Source: Gliomastix tumulicola
Taxonomy: Eukaryota; Ascomycota; Sordariomycetes; Hypocreales; Bionectriaceae
DNA: 64,000 bases
Assembly (NCBI GenBank): GCA_001599755.1
Contig: BCHX01000001.1
Coordinates: 868,001 to 932,000, forward strand
Direction of reading: 5' to 3'
Shown: piece after piece, positions 32,744 to 43,039 of the stretch
How positions within the stretch are numbered: position 1 is the first letter of the stretch
Layout: each line of letters starts with the position of its first letter
Position numbers and translations under genes: made by a program
The notes under the pieces: generated by a model
Database searches by the model: none
The model's input: the letters and a program-made list of their open reading frames with translations, nothing else
Told to the model about the DNA's origin: nothing

Positions 32744-34248
32744 ATGCCTCCTTCAAGACTATTAGCGTGCCGCCATAGGCTTGCGCTATCACACCCGCGG
32801 TCGTGCCTGCAGCGAGGAAGTCCAGCGTGTAGTGCTGGTAGCTACAGGACGAGCTCAGTACCAGCTCTGTCACAAAACAGACGAGATGCACGGCAAACGT
32901 GGTTTCTCTCTCGCGGAGAGACTGCACGCAATGGCAAGCTAGGAATTAGGACGTTCCAGTCCGGGTCGGCTGAGCTGACGAAGCCGTTCACGCCCGAGGC
33001 GAAGGAGAAGGCCAGCAACTTTGGCATGCTCTTCGAGTAAGACTACATCCCTGCTAGACCTCCAAAGATTGCGATGCTAACACGGACTCGTTATAAAGTT
33101 GTGATGGCGTTCTCTACGCTGGAAACCGCAAGATCCCCGGTGCCACAGCAGCTCTGGGCACCGTCAGGCATCACGATGTCCGCTATCTCTTCCTAACCAA
33201 CGGGGGCGGCACGTCAGTTGAGGCGGTCAAGGCCAACGACCTGCAGCGGAGGATCGAGACGCCGCTCGAGGACGACGTCTTCGCAGGCCGCGTCGTGCAG
33301 TCGCACACGCCCTTCTCCGGCTGGTCAGACCACGTCAAGGAGAACGAGACCATCTTCATCACCAGCAGCCACCCCGAGAAGGCCCGCGCCGTAGCCAAGG
33401 CGTACGGGTTCAAGAACGTAGTCACATCGGCAGACCTCCTTGCCCACGACCCAGCCCTCTACCCCTTTGAACCGCCCAAGGACGCACGCACCGAGCCGCT
33501 CCCCAACGGCACAGCCATCTTCAAGTCGGACGATCCCACCGCCTACGACACCGAGTCCCTCGAGCGCAGCAACACGCTCAAGATCGACCACATCTTCATC
33601 TGGAACGACCCGCGCGACTGGTCCCTCGACACGCAGATCCTGCACGACATCCTCGTCTCGCACCGCGGCTACCTCGGCACCGTGAGTCGGCGCAACGGTG
33701 ACGGGACAGCGCCTAACGACGGCTGGCAGGCCGACGGGCAGCCTGCGCTGTGGATGTCGAACCTGGACCTCGTGTGGCGGACGCAGTACCACATCAACCG
33801 CTTCGGGACCGGCGCGTTCCTCGAGGCCTTCAAGGGTACGTGGGCGGCAGTTACAGGGGGCCGGGAGCTGAGCTACAGGTTCATGGGGAAGCCATCTACG
33901 CTCACGTACGACTACGCGCACGACCGGCTTCTTGGGGAGTATGCTAGGCTACAGGTCGGGAAAGACAGGCATCCGCTAAGGACCGTGTACATGGTCGGCG
34001 ACAACCCGGAGAGTGACATCCGCGGGGCTGCCGAGTACTTTCCAGATGACGGGACAGAGTACGTTCCCATTCTAGTTCGGACGGGTGTCTGGCAGGAGAC
34101 GGAGCGAGGGACGAGTCCCAAGTGGGAGCCAGCTGTCGTTGTGGACGACGTGCTGGACGCTGTGGTCTGGGCGTTGCAGCGGGAGGGCATTGACGCCGAC
34201 AGGGAGACGCTGCTGAAGCATGAAGCTTCCTCGTTTGCTCAGAGGTGA
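32744..34248 (+). CDS. HAD superfamily class IIA hydrolase, CECR5/HDHD5-like
   Basis: This family (yeast YKR070W, human HDHD5) is mitochondrial, with unknown substrate. Exons 32744-33036 and 33099-34248 give 480 residues. The N-terminus from MPPSRLLACRHRLALSH is rich in Arg, Ser and Ala with no acidic residue at first, a good mitochondrial presequence. The intron falls inside motif I, and the splice rebuilds FDCDGVLYAGN (nucleophile Asp98, acid/base Asp100). Motif II is FLTNGGG. The C2 cap domain follows, with HTPFSGW. The C-terminal motif IV is VGDNPESDIRGA (GDN at 398-400). The start is the least certain part, since an in-frame ATG 198 nt upstream exists. Nothing indicates loss of catalytic residues. 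Confidence 0.85.
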
Positions 34249-34561
34249 CACCTCTACAGACATGGGAGAGGCATGATTGGGGTGGCAACGGGTGGAGTTG
34301 CTGGGTTCCTTGGCTGGGTTTGAGGTTCACGATAGACAGCGATTTTTGTATGCCCGGGCGTGAATCGCGACGCTTTGACTCTTAGGATCATAGCCGTGTT
34401 TATTTGTTTTGAATATAGGAGACAAGGAACACCGTGAGAAATCGCGTGTCCATATTACAATAGATACAATCACAAAGCCAGACGTGTCTTTCTCTGCCTT
34501 TGACAACGCAAACCCATCAACTCGACACATCGCTTCGTCAGACAACGCCAACATCAGGCAC
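34249..34561. other. Spacer between HAD hydrolase and acyltransferase-like gene
   Basis: Both neighbours are on the plus strand. The spacer would contain the HAD-gene 3' UTR and the acyltransferase promoter. Part of it (34409-34561) is open in the acyltransferase frame and could be N-terminal coding if the upstream ATG is used. Confidence 0.4.
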
Positions 34562-36138
34562 ATGAAGATGGCATTCAGGAACCAGAAAGCAGGTCCTGAC
34601 GACTCCTACGAGCGCTTCAAATGGACGCAGACAAGCGCGGGTTTGTGGGAGCGTGCCATCGATGAGTGCGAGGGCTTCTACGCGTACTTCTGTCGTGACC
34701 CGACTGATTTAGACAAGGCCGGGTTTCCAGTAACGGGCTGCGCATCCTTTGAGCTTCAGCAGGACGGAGAATACGGCCTTGGTGCTCGTTCCGAAAACGC
34801 ATTCAGGCAAGCGTGGACGGCCCTCGGTCTCGAGTGTCCTGCTTTGTGTTCGTGGATCGAGTTCGACAAAGAGTCCGAGGCATGGCGCAAGGTCTGCAAG
34901 CCGCTTGATACTGTCAACGCTCGTGACGAATGGGCGGCTTCGACCTTCCATCTTGTGCATAGCTTTACTAGTGAGGAGTGGTTCAACTCTCACCCTCCGA
35001 CTTACCGTACGCCGCACCTCTTCTTGATCCAGCATACCGATATCAATGAGAAGGCGGCTGATGCTCGCCAAAGATGGCAGGGCACTGTTGCGCTGTGCTC
35101 GCCGCATGACACCGTTGACGGTGTCGGTGTCATACAGCTCCTGAGCAGGCTCTTGGAGCTTGCACTTGGTCATCTCCTCCAGGACAACGAGGATAGAGCG
35201 CTGGATTGTCATCCCAAGAACCTTGACGAGCTTCTCCCCCTGCCAATGCGCGTCGCTAACGGAATCAGTCCCGTCCCCGACGCTGGGACCAAGGAAAGAT
35301 GGCAGGCCATTCAAGCTGCCAATATGGCCTCTGCAGCAGCGAAACCGCGCCTTGGTCTGGCCATCACCGGCCGAGGGGAGTCTCCAGGTTCCTCCCAAAG
35401 AGTCTCCAGCGTGATTTCAAAGACGGCCGCTGCAGCTCTGACAGCGAGATGTAAGGAGCTGGGCATCACGGTGGCGCATGCTCTGAGTGCCGCCATGGTC
35501 ATCGCCCTCCGAGACCTCCACCAGTCGCCCACCGCAAACGATACTGGGGACGACGCGTCCATCATGCGATACACTAACAACATCTTGGTCAACCTCCGCC
35601 AGACTATGGAGTCCAAGTCTCTTCCACTCAGCGTTGGCAACTACCACATGATCGCGGCGCAAAGCATGGCTATCGATGTTCCGCTCGCAACGACACCCAT
35701 CGCAGCAGCAGAGAGATTCGTATCGGTGGCGCTGCAGTTTCGGGGCTACTACCAGTCCGTGCGCCCTTCTACCGCCAGATCTGGTAGCAGAGAGCTTCTC
35801 GAATATGCCCCGATGACCTGGGAGGCTTACACTCCCAAGGCCTCGCCTTCTGCGGCTGATATCGGCACCAATGCCATCCCGACAATTGCAGACGTCGCGG
35901 TCACCTCACTAGGGAACCTAAGCTCTCTTGTCAAAGTCGAGCAAAGGCCCTTGAAAGTATCTAGAATCTGGGTTGCGGGTGTCGGGCTGGGAGCTGGTGT
36001 GTCCATGTTCCTCGGGGGTGGGACGGAGAGATCGAAACCGGATGTGTGTTCGACGAGGCATTCCACACGAGGAGCAGTATTGTCGAATTTCTGGATAAGA
36101 CGGTCTCCTCCTTAGCCAGCGCGATGGCCAGCGCATAA
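34562..36138 (+). CDS. Condensation-type acyltransferase-like protein, apparently frameshifted near the 3' end
   Basis: The protein resembles fungal BAHD/condensation-fold acyltransferases, which include alcohol O-acetyltransferases and secondary-metabolite acetyltransferases. From MKMAF the open frame runs 517 codons. The active-site motif HxxxD is present as HDTVDG (His182, Asp186), with SAAMVIAL and the late segment ADVAVTSLGNLSSLV in the family style. Translation in this frame ends at 36115 in an atypical Ser/Arg/Pro-rich tail. A second frame beginning right after a G5 run (36014-36018) encodes WDGEIETGCVFDEAFHTR and a helical end with stop at 36136-36138, exactly the C-terminal strand-helix expected for the fold. 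No intron signals explain the switch. Either the base count in G5 is wrong or the gene is a recent pseudogene. Two alternative starts lie upstream (34409) and 6 nt downstream. This is the one accessory-type gene among housekeeping genes; its substrate is unknown. Confidence 0.7.
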
Positions 36139-36900
36139 TAAGTATTCTGCCAGGATGTAATGCCAAGCAGGTTGATGAAGATCGATCGAGGTGAGGTCAA
36201 GTCGCAAGGATCAGGTCGCGGCAGGTTTTGTGGACGTTGTGAGGGGCGCTGTCACATGCAAGCCCTGGGATGGTGCCCGCTGTCGATCGTGATGACATGT
36301 GGTACCTAGAAGTCATATCATTGGAGCAAGATTCTTACTTACCTAACAGTCAATGGAAGGGTGGCGCCATGGCGCGTCGATGAAGCTGATGTCCCGTGAG
36401 CAATTGAAGAAGACGGGCAAGACATCGCGTGGCGAGCATTGCTAGCTCAAGGAACGTTTAAGTGCAGGGGCGATAAGGGCTAGACCTGACGTCACCAACT
36501 GTTATCGGGCTATCACAGGGCCTTTGTTCCAGGTTCTGGACTGTTGGAAGCCACTAAGCTTCAGCGCTTGCTTCCCCCACGCCCCTCCCAGCCCCTCCAA
36601 GGCACGCGCCACTGCATCAGCCACTCATAGAAGCTGCTTGAGCTGCACCTGCTTCTGGACGCACTGATTTGCTGCTCAAATGTAGTTACACAATTTTTAC
36701 CAAATTCATCCATATCCTGTTCTTCTGCCGCTCGCCCTCGCCAGCGACTCCCACATGACCTCACCGCTCCTTTTCGTCCTTACCGCCTATTTACATCTTC
36801 CCATCGTCACGCGATAGCACACGAGACATTCAGTGTCCATCATTGACAAACTTCAGACAATATCAACGGGGCGAGGACACGGCACGAGACCACGCAAACC
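36139..36900. promoter_or_regulatory. Region upstream of choline kinase
   Basis: This is about 760 bp between the acyltransferase-like gene and choline kinase, both on the plus strand. It turns CT-rich toward the choline kinase start, as expected of a fungal 5' leader. No other feature is seen. Confidence 0.45.
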
Positions 36901-39878
36901 ATGTCGTCCAGCAGCAAGAACGTCCCGCTGCGGTCTGCGCTCAAGACCGACGACGATGGAGAGAACAGGACGCCGCCTTGCAGTGGCTCTTTGAAAGGTA
37001 CTAGGCACGAATGAACCCACGAGGAGTCTTATCGGAGATTTGTGAGGGAGCCGCATGCGACCTCGCCGATCCTAAGCCTTGTCTCAGTCGCGACTCACTT
37101 GAACTTCACACCGCAATCTGTGCCTTTCCCATCCCTTGGGTGCTTCCAATTGCCCGCTATCTTCGTCCTGTCACCGACTTTTGCGTTGCACAGATAACGT
37201 TCTGGGAGTCGCATCTTATCTGCCCTTTACCATCTCCCTTATCTGCTCTCTCCCTTCTTTACCCCTCCCCCTCCATTCCTCACAACCCCTGCCCTGCACT
37301 ATCTCCTGCCCCCTGCCCAGATATCATGCCATGTTGCAGTTGGATATAGATCAGCAAGCTCACACATCTCACACAGCTGTCCAGATCGCCGAGCCAGTTC
37401 CGGAGTACCACACCTTCGAGGAGGATGCTCAACCCGTGAAGCAATTCCGCACCGGCCACAACCGTCGTCTTAGCGGCAAGATGCCCTGCAATGCCCAGGT
37501 CGGCACCAGCTCCAGGTCGTCTTTCTCGGCCAATGATAATATATCGCCCTCCCTTAGGCCCGTCTGCACCGACGACAACCAGCAGGGCTCGAGCCACCAG
37601 CATCGTCACCGGCATCATACCGAGAAGCTAGTCGCCCAGGTCAGCGAGTGGCTGGAGAGGCAGCAGGAGAAGCAGGCCACCAGGAAGACCCGGTCGCATC
37701 ATCACTATCGCCATCGTCATCGCAAGCATCACGCCGTCTCGTCGGAGGAGAATGGAGAGAATACTGCTGTCGAGGCGCCAACAGCGGATGACCCCAAATT
37801 CCATGCAAGAGCTGACTCCTTCGATTCTCAGTCGAGCGACATGTCCCTAGACAAGTTGGCGAAAATCATTGAAGAGTCCAGGGCGGTCCTCGGTCTCGGG
37901 ACCGGGTCACGACGGCATTCTTTCAAGAGCAATCGCCCACGCAACAGGGTAAGGTCTCTATCTCAGCGAACAGCTTCTTCCGACACCGACTACGTTGACG
38001 GCGATGTCATTGTTCCCGATTGCGACGTGGTGCTCGATAACTCAAAGGCTCTTGGCTACTCTGGAGGTAGCGCATCGATGCCTGCTGATGAGGCTGTTGA
38101 CGATACCGACTCGAAGGCGCAGCGGGAGCGCGAGGGGTGGCTTGAGTTCAAGAACGAGATCATCCGAACGGCCCATACACTCCGACTGAAGGGCTGGCGC
38201 AGGGTTCCTCTCGGAGCCGGCGACAGCATCGACGTAGAGCGCATCTGCGGCGCCCTCACGAATGCCGTCTACTCAGTCACTCCCCCGTCCGACCTGCCTA
38301 CAGAACAGGGCAAGAAGCAGCCAGCGAAGCTCCTCCTACGCATCTACGGTCCACAAGTCGAGCATCTAATTGATCGTGAGACGGAGCTCGGCGTGCTGCA
38401 GCGTCTGGCTCGCAAGAAGATCGGGCCGCGTTTGCTCGGAACATTCAAGAATGGCCGCTTCGAGCAGTACTTCCACGCGTCTACTCTCACCGCTGAGCAA
38501 GTGCGGGATCCGGAAGTGTCCAGGCAAATCGCTAAGCGTACCCGGGAACTGCATGCTGGGATCGAGCTTCTGCCCAACGAGCGCGACGGCGGACCTGCGG
38601 TGTGGATGAACTGGACTAAGTGGCAGGACAAAGCAACCGCAATCATGAGCTTCGTTGACAAAGAATTCGAGAAGGCCGTCGCTAGCGGTCAAGGCCGGAA
38701 GTCGGGCATGTATGCGTGGAGGAACAATGGCTACGTCTGTGGTGTACCCTACCCGCAGTTCCAAGCCACTGTCATCAAGTATCGACAGCGGTTAGAGCGA
38801 TTCTACGCTACACAAACAAGAGGCTTCCAGCCACGAAGACCGACCGACGACCCCAACCAGACCAGGCTCTCCGAGCTGCTCCTGAAAATCGGACGACTGG
38901 AGGCAGAGTCGAGAAAACATCCGCTATTTCTTCGACAAGACGGCGGCGATGATGTTGGCCGTCTCGGTCGACAAAATATTATGCAGAATCTTGTATTTGC
39001 GCACAACGATGTAAGTCACAAACCCTTGAACCTCGCTCGCCACATATACCAGGGAAGAGAAATATCGCCCAGGAATTCGGCTAACCTCCTTTCAGACCCA
39101 ATATGGCAACATTCTTCGCTTCCAGCCAGATGACGAGAAGTCACCCCTCCTCCAGCCCGCCAACAAGCATAAACAGCTAGTCGTCATCGACTTCGAATAC
39201 GCCGCCGCTAACCTGCCCGGCTACGAGTTCGCAAACCACTTCATTGAGTGGACATACAACTACCACACCAATGTCGGTGCGCACCTCTGCGAGACCACGC
39301 GATACCCGACCCCTGAGCAGCAGTACCGATATCTTAAGGCCTACGTCGACCATCGCCCTCAGTTCCCGCAAGTCAGCTCGACGCCGCGCCTAGGACCTGT
39401 TGATAGTGGGCAGCAGCAGCAGCAGCAGGGGTCGGGGAGCGTAAGCTCGGCTAGTTCCACCACGCCCAAGCTTCTGCCAACGAACTCGAGTTCCTCCATT
39501 GTCGATTTCATGCTCGATTCCCGCGCACCGCCGGGTGGTTGGTCTGCGGCCGAGAAGGCGAGGGAGGATCAAACGGATATGGAGGTCCGGCAGCTCATGG
39601 ACGAGGCTATGCTCTGGCGACCAGCCAGCAGTGCATTCTGGATCACGTGGGGAATCATGCAGGCACCCATCCCTGGGTTGGAAGAGGGTGATGGCTACGA
39701 GGAGGCCAAGGACAAGGCCGGGGACGAAGCGGAGGCTGACTCGGATGAGTTCGATTATCTGGGCTACTCGCAGAGCAGGTGCTACTTCTTCTGGGGCGAT
39801 ATGGTGCAGTTGGGCATCGTCAAGGCGGAGGAGCTGCCCGAGTCGCTGAGGTCGAAGATCAGGCTCGTAGACCATTAA
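36901..39878 (+). CDS. Choline kinase with long N-terminal extension
   Basis: Choline/ethanolamine kinase catalyses the first step of the Kennedy pathway of phosphatidylcholine synthesis. Exons 36901-36997, 37377-39010 and 39096-39878 give 837 residues, far longer than yeast Cki1 (about 580), because of a roughly 250-residue N-terminal extension that is disordered and rich in Ser and His (for example HQHRHRHH and HHHYRHRHRKHH). The kinase core runs from about residue 290: LLLRIYGPQVEHLIDRETEL, then the Brenner motif HNDTQYGN (His575, Asp577, Asn582; the last intron lies inside it) and the choline-kinase motif VVIDFEYAAANLPGYEFANHF (metal-binding Asp609). A poly-Gln tract of six follows. The first intron is long (379 nt) and CT-rich. 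Its acceptor could be ATATAG (exon from 37350) instead of CACACAG; both keep frame and differ by nine codons. Confidence 0.9.
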
Positions 39879-40140
39879 AGTAACAAACCAACGGTAAGGT
39901 AGACTAGCATGAGGATCGAGGTTTTAGCGAGCGAAAATAATGATTTGAGATTGATGCTTGATATGCCTGTTCCAGAGGTAACCCTTCTTCAACAGCGAGG
40001 CGAACTAAGTCGAGCCTCCAAAATGCGTTTTATGTGGATTTCGTAAAGATCGGTATCATAAATGTCGTCATATATAAGTTCTAGGCATGCTATGTATACC
40101 CGTGATATCCAAATTCCAGATACAGCGCCTTTATGTTCAA

Positions 40141-42156
40141 CTATGCGTCCAGTTTCAGCCGGTCAAGCATAGTATCGATCTTGCCCAGGAGGATCTGGTA
40201 ATTCAGCGCCTCCATAACAAACTCGTCCTCCTCTTCATCCTCGTCTCCTGCTGGTTTGTCATCCTTGCCATTGATCGTTTCCTCACCAAGCTTGTCCTCG
40301 ACGGGCACAGACTCCCTGTCGGCTGCAGCGGCTATCGTGGCGGCCAGCTCGGCGTTGATCTCCCCTTCGTCGTCCATGACCTCCTCTAGTCCCGTGTCCT
40401 CAAAGCGGTGCCTGAATCGCTCTCCGAGATAGTAGCGGATATCGTCCAGCAGCTCAATTGTGTCCGTCTCCTGACGCGCCTTGATACGGGACGCGCTCTC
40501 CAGAATCACCTCGTGGAAGTCGGCCTCGTCGATGTAGTGCTCCAACCGGTCGGCTAGATACCGAGCCGCGAACTCCTCCAACCTCTGGACGCGCAGATCC
40601 CACGCCGCGCGGATCACGTCGTATACGTTTATGGGCTCAGCTTCGACATAAATATCCTCCTTTCCATCGTTGCCGTCACCGTTTTCCCCGCCTATGTTCA
40701 CCTTTGCCGAGCCGCTGCCGAGCGTCGAGATAGCCACGGCGGCTTTGCTCTTGAGCGCATCGAGGAAGAGCATGTCTGCGGCGTACAGGAGATCGAGGGC
40801 GTGGTCGAGGGTGATGGAGTCCGTAGACTCGGCGTACAGGAAGGCGAGGATGAGCTCGAGGACTTCCGGCGAGCAGTCGACGGTGACGACACGGAGGTGC
40901 TCCGTCTGCTGGGACTCGAGGAAGTCGCCCGAGAACATCTTGGCGAAGTACTCGCTGCGGATGAGCATGGCCTTGTGGGCGGGGTACAAAGCGCACCGTC
41001 GCGGCTTCTCTGGGGACGGTTTCGATCGATCGTCAGCTGCGGCACCGTTGGACGCGCCAGCAGGCCCAATGGGGATGCCATTGCTGTTGAGGTGCGTCTG
41101 CTGCGCCGGTTGCTTGTCGTCGAGAACAGTATCGGAGGGATCGAGGACGAGCTCGTCCGCGCGGAGGAGCACGTCGGCGAAGATGGAGTTGTCACGCTTC
41201 CACTTCACCTCGCCCACGCGATTCGTATCCACGACCATTTTCCGCCCGAGGACGTTCTCCCGGAAGAAGTCATCCACCTGCGCCCTGGCGCGTGCCACCT
41301 CGTCCTCGTACCGCTGCCTTGCCAGTCTTCGATCCGACCCTGCCAGGATGGCTTCCCACAGCTGCTCGATCTCCATATCCTTGCTGATCTTATCCAAGCC
41401 CCTCGCGACCTCCTCCTCCGTCACATCGCTCCCCGGCGCCACGAGGTCGCGCGGCAGGTTACCGAGGTATAGATACCGCAGCGCGATCTGCAGCGACTCG
41501 GCGGGGATCGTCGGGCTCAGCCGCCACGTCGCCGTCTCCGGCTGCGCCTGCAGCTTCCGCGCAAAGTACGGCGCGCGGCACGCCAGGACGAACTTGTGCA
41601 GGTCGAAGGCCTGGCGCCCCCCGGCGACGAGCGAGATGTCGGTCAGGTGGCTGAGGTGGTCGGCGGCGCCCACGAGGAGCGAGGACACGTGGGTGGCCCA
41701 GTAGACGTAAGGGTCGGAGGACTTGGAGAAGTCGTACTGCAGGAGGAGGTTGCGTATCCGGTCGTTGAGCGCGTTGTAGATGCAGCGCTCGCCCTGGAAG
41801 GTGTTCCGCTCGGCGAGGGCGCCCGATTCGAGGAGGAGCTGGACGAGCTCGAAGTGGCCGCAGAGACTTGCCTGCGCAAGAGTCAGTCACCATGATCCAT
41901 CCATACTCGTGGCTGCTGGGTTAAATTGTCTTACAATGATCAGAGGCGTGTAGTCGAACCTGTCCTTGCCGTTGATGTTAACTCCGAAGTTGATCAGCTC
42001 CTGGCACTTCTTGAGGTCGCCATGACGGCAGGCAATGAGGAGCTCGTTGAATTCGGGGCTCGTATCCAGCGGGTTCTCGTCACGCAGCTTGCCAGCCTTG
42101 ATCATGAGGTTCTCCTCGGCGAGGGTGCCCTCGAGTTCGTGCTTCTTAAGGACCAT
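40141..42156 (-). CDS. Ankyrin-repeat and double BTB/POZ protein (ABTB1/Btb3-like)
   Basis: Proteins of this layout are substrate adaptors for Cul3 ubiquitin ligases; fission yeast Btb3 is the closest known type. Exons 42156-41935 and 41871-40141 give 650 residues. The N-terminal part holds two ankyrin repeats (FNELLIACRHGDLKKCQELINFGVNINGKD ... YTPLII-ASLCGHFELVQLLLESGA, the intron lying between them), then the linker ERCIYNALNDRIRNLLLQYDFSK. BTB-1 starts around DISLVAGGRQAFDLHKFVLACRAPYFARKL. BTB-2 contains YPAHKAMLIRSEYFAKMFSGDF and ends at about residue 450. A helical BACK-like region follows (RLEEFAARYLADRLEHYI), then an acidic tail. An in-frame ATG nine codons upstream (42183) is a possible start; MVLKKHELEG looks more conserved. 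The gene is divergent from the NIMA kinase. Confidence 0.87.
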
Positions 42157-43039
42157 GATGGCGGGGTGGCTTGCTGGTGGCAACGGTTTCTAGCGTCATC
42201 TAACAGTCTGAGAAGGGGGGTTGAAACGGTGTTCGAGCGATAAGAATAGAAAGAAAATAATAAGAGAAATCAGATTGCCGCACCCCCATGACAAGGAAGG
42301 AAAGGAACCATGTCTATGATAAGACAAAAGGAAAGCGTAACACCGCCATTGGATCGTTGATGCAGATGATGGAATTATGGAGGAGGGACGGATTCCCAAT
42401 TGCTGGATGACTAATGAAGTCATCGCCGCCACAATCGGCAAGGCCCCCACATCAAAATTCTTATCGATAAGATCTTCCCCTTGTTGCCGTGCCAACAGTG
42501 CCCACTATTGACATGCATGCGCCGAAATACGCAATGCCGCACGATTGGTTGGCTGCGAGTGCATGGATAGCTTGGGTGCATGGCTCCAGGAACCACATCC
42601 CATATTCGGTCTGTTACCTGGACAGCAAGTTTTCGCTTCTTATAATAGACAGTTCAGGCACACTTCGTGATCGGCTTCACCTCCTGCAAAGCTTAACCTT
42701 CTCGCCCAAACGGCTGCCCTCCGGAACATTACTAACCTCCAGTTACAGCAGCCAGCAGTTCTTAGGTCCGTTGCCGTCCGCCGGCCAGCATCTCACGACA
42801 CTCTATTCCTACCCATTGCCTCTTTTCGTTCTCCCTTTCCTCCACGGTAGCCACTTGCCTCGCTGCAGGGCAGTGAAGTCTGGCCGGCTACAGCAACAGC
42901 AACAGCAACAGCAACCGAGAGCAAAAGCCTGCGTGGTTGCATTGTTCGTTTCCTTCTATACCCTAGATTCGACTGCCTGTCTGTTACATGGGATCAGTGA
43001 GAGCCCGCTGGACGATAGCGTCTCGATCCCGAATTCAAT
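42157..43039. promoter_or_regulatory. Divergent promoter between BTB protein and NIMA kinase; CAGCAA microsatellite
   Basis: About 880 bp between two start codons. A (CAGCAA)4 array lies at 42891-42914, roughly 125 bp before the NIMA-kinase ATG and so probably in its 5' leader. A long open frame across the leader (42489-43397) overlaps the kinase in a different frame and is not called. Confidence 0.5.
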
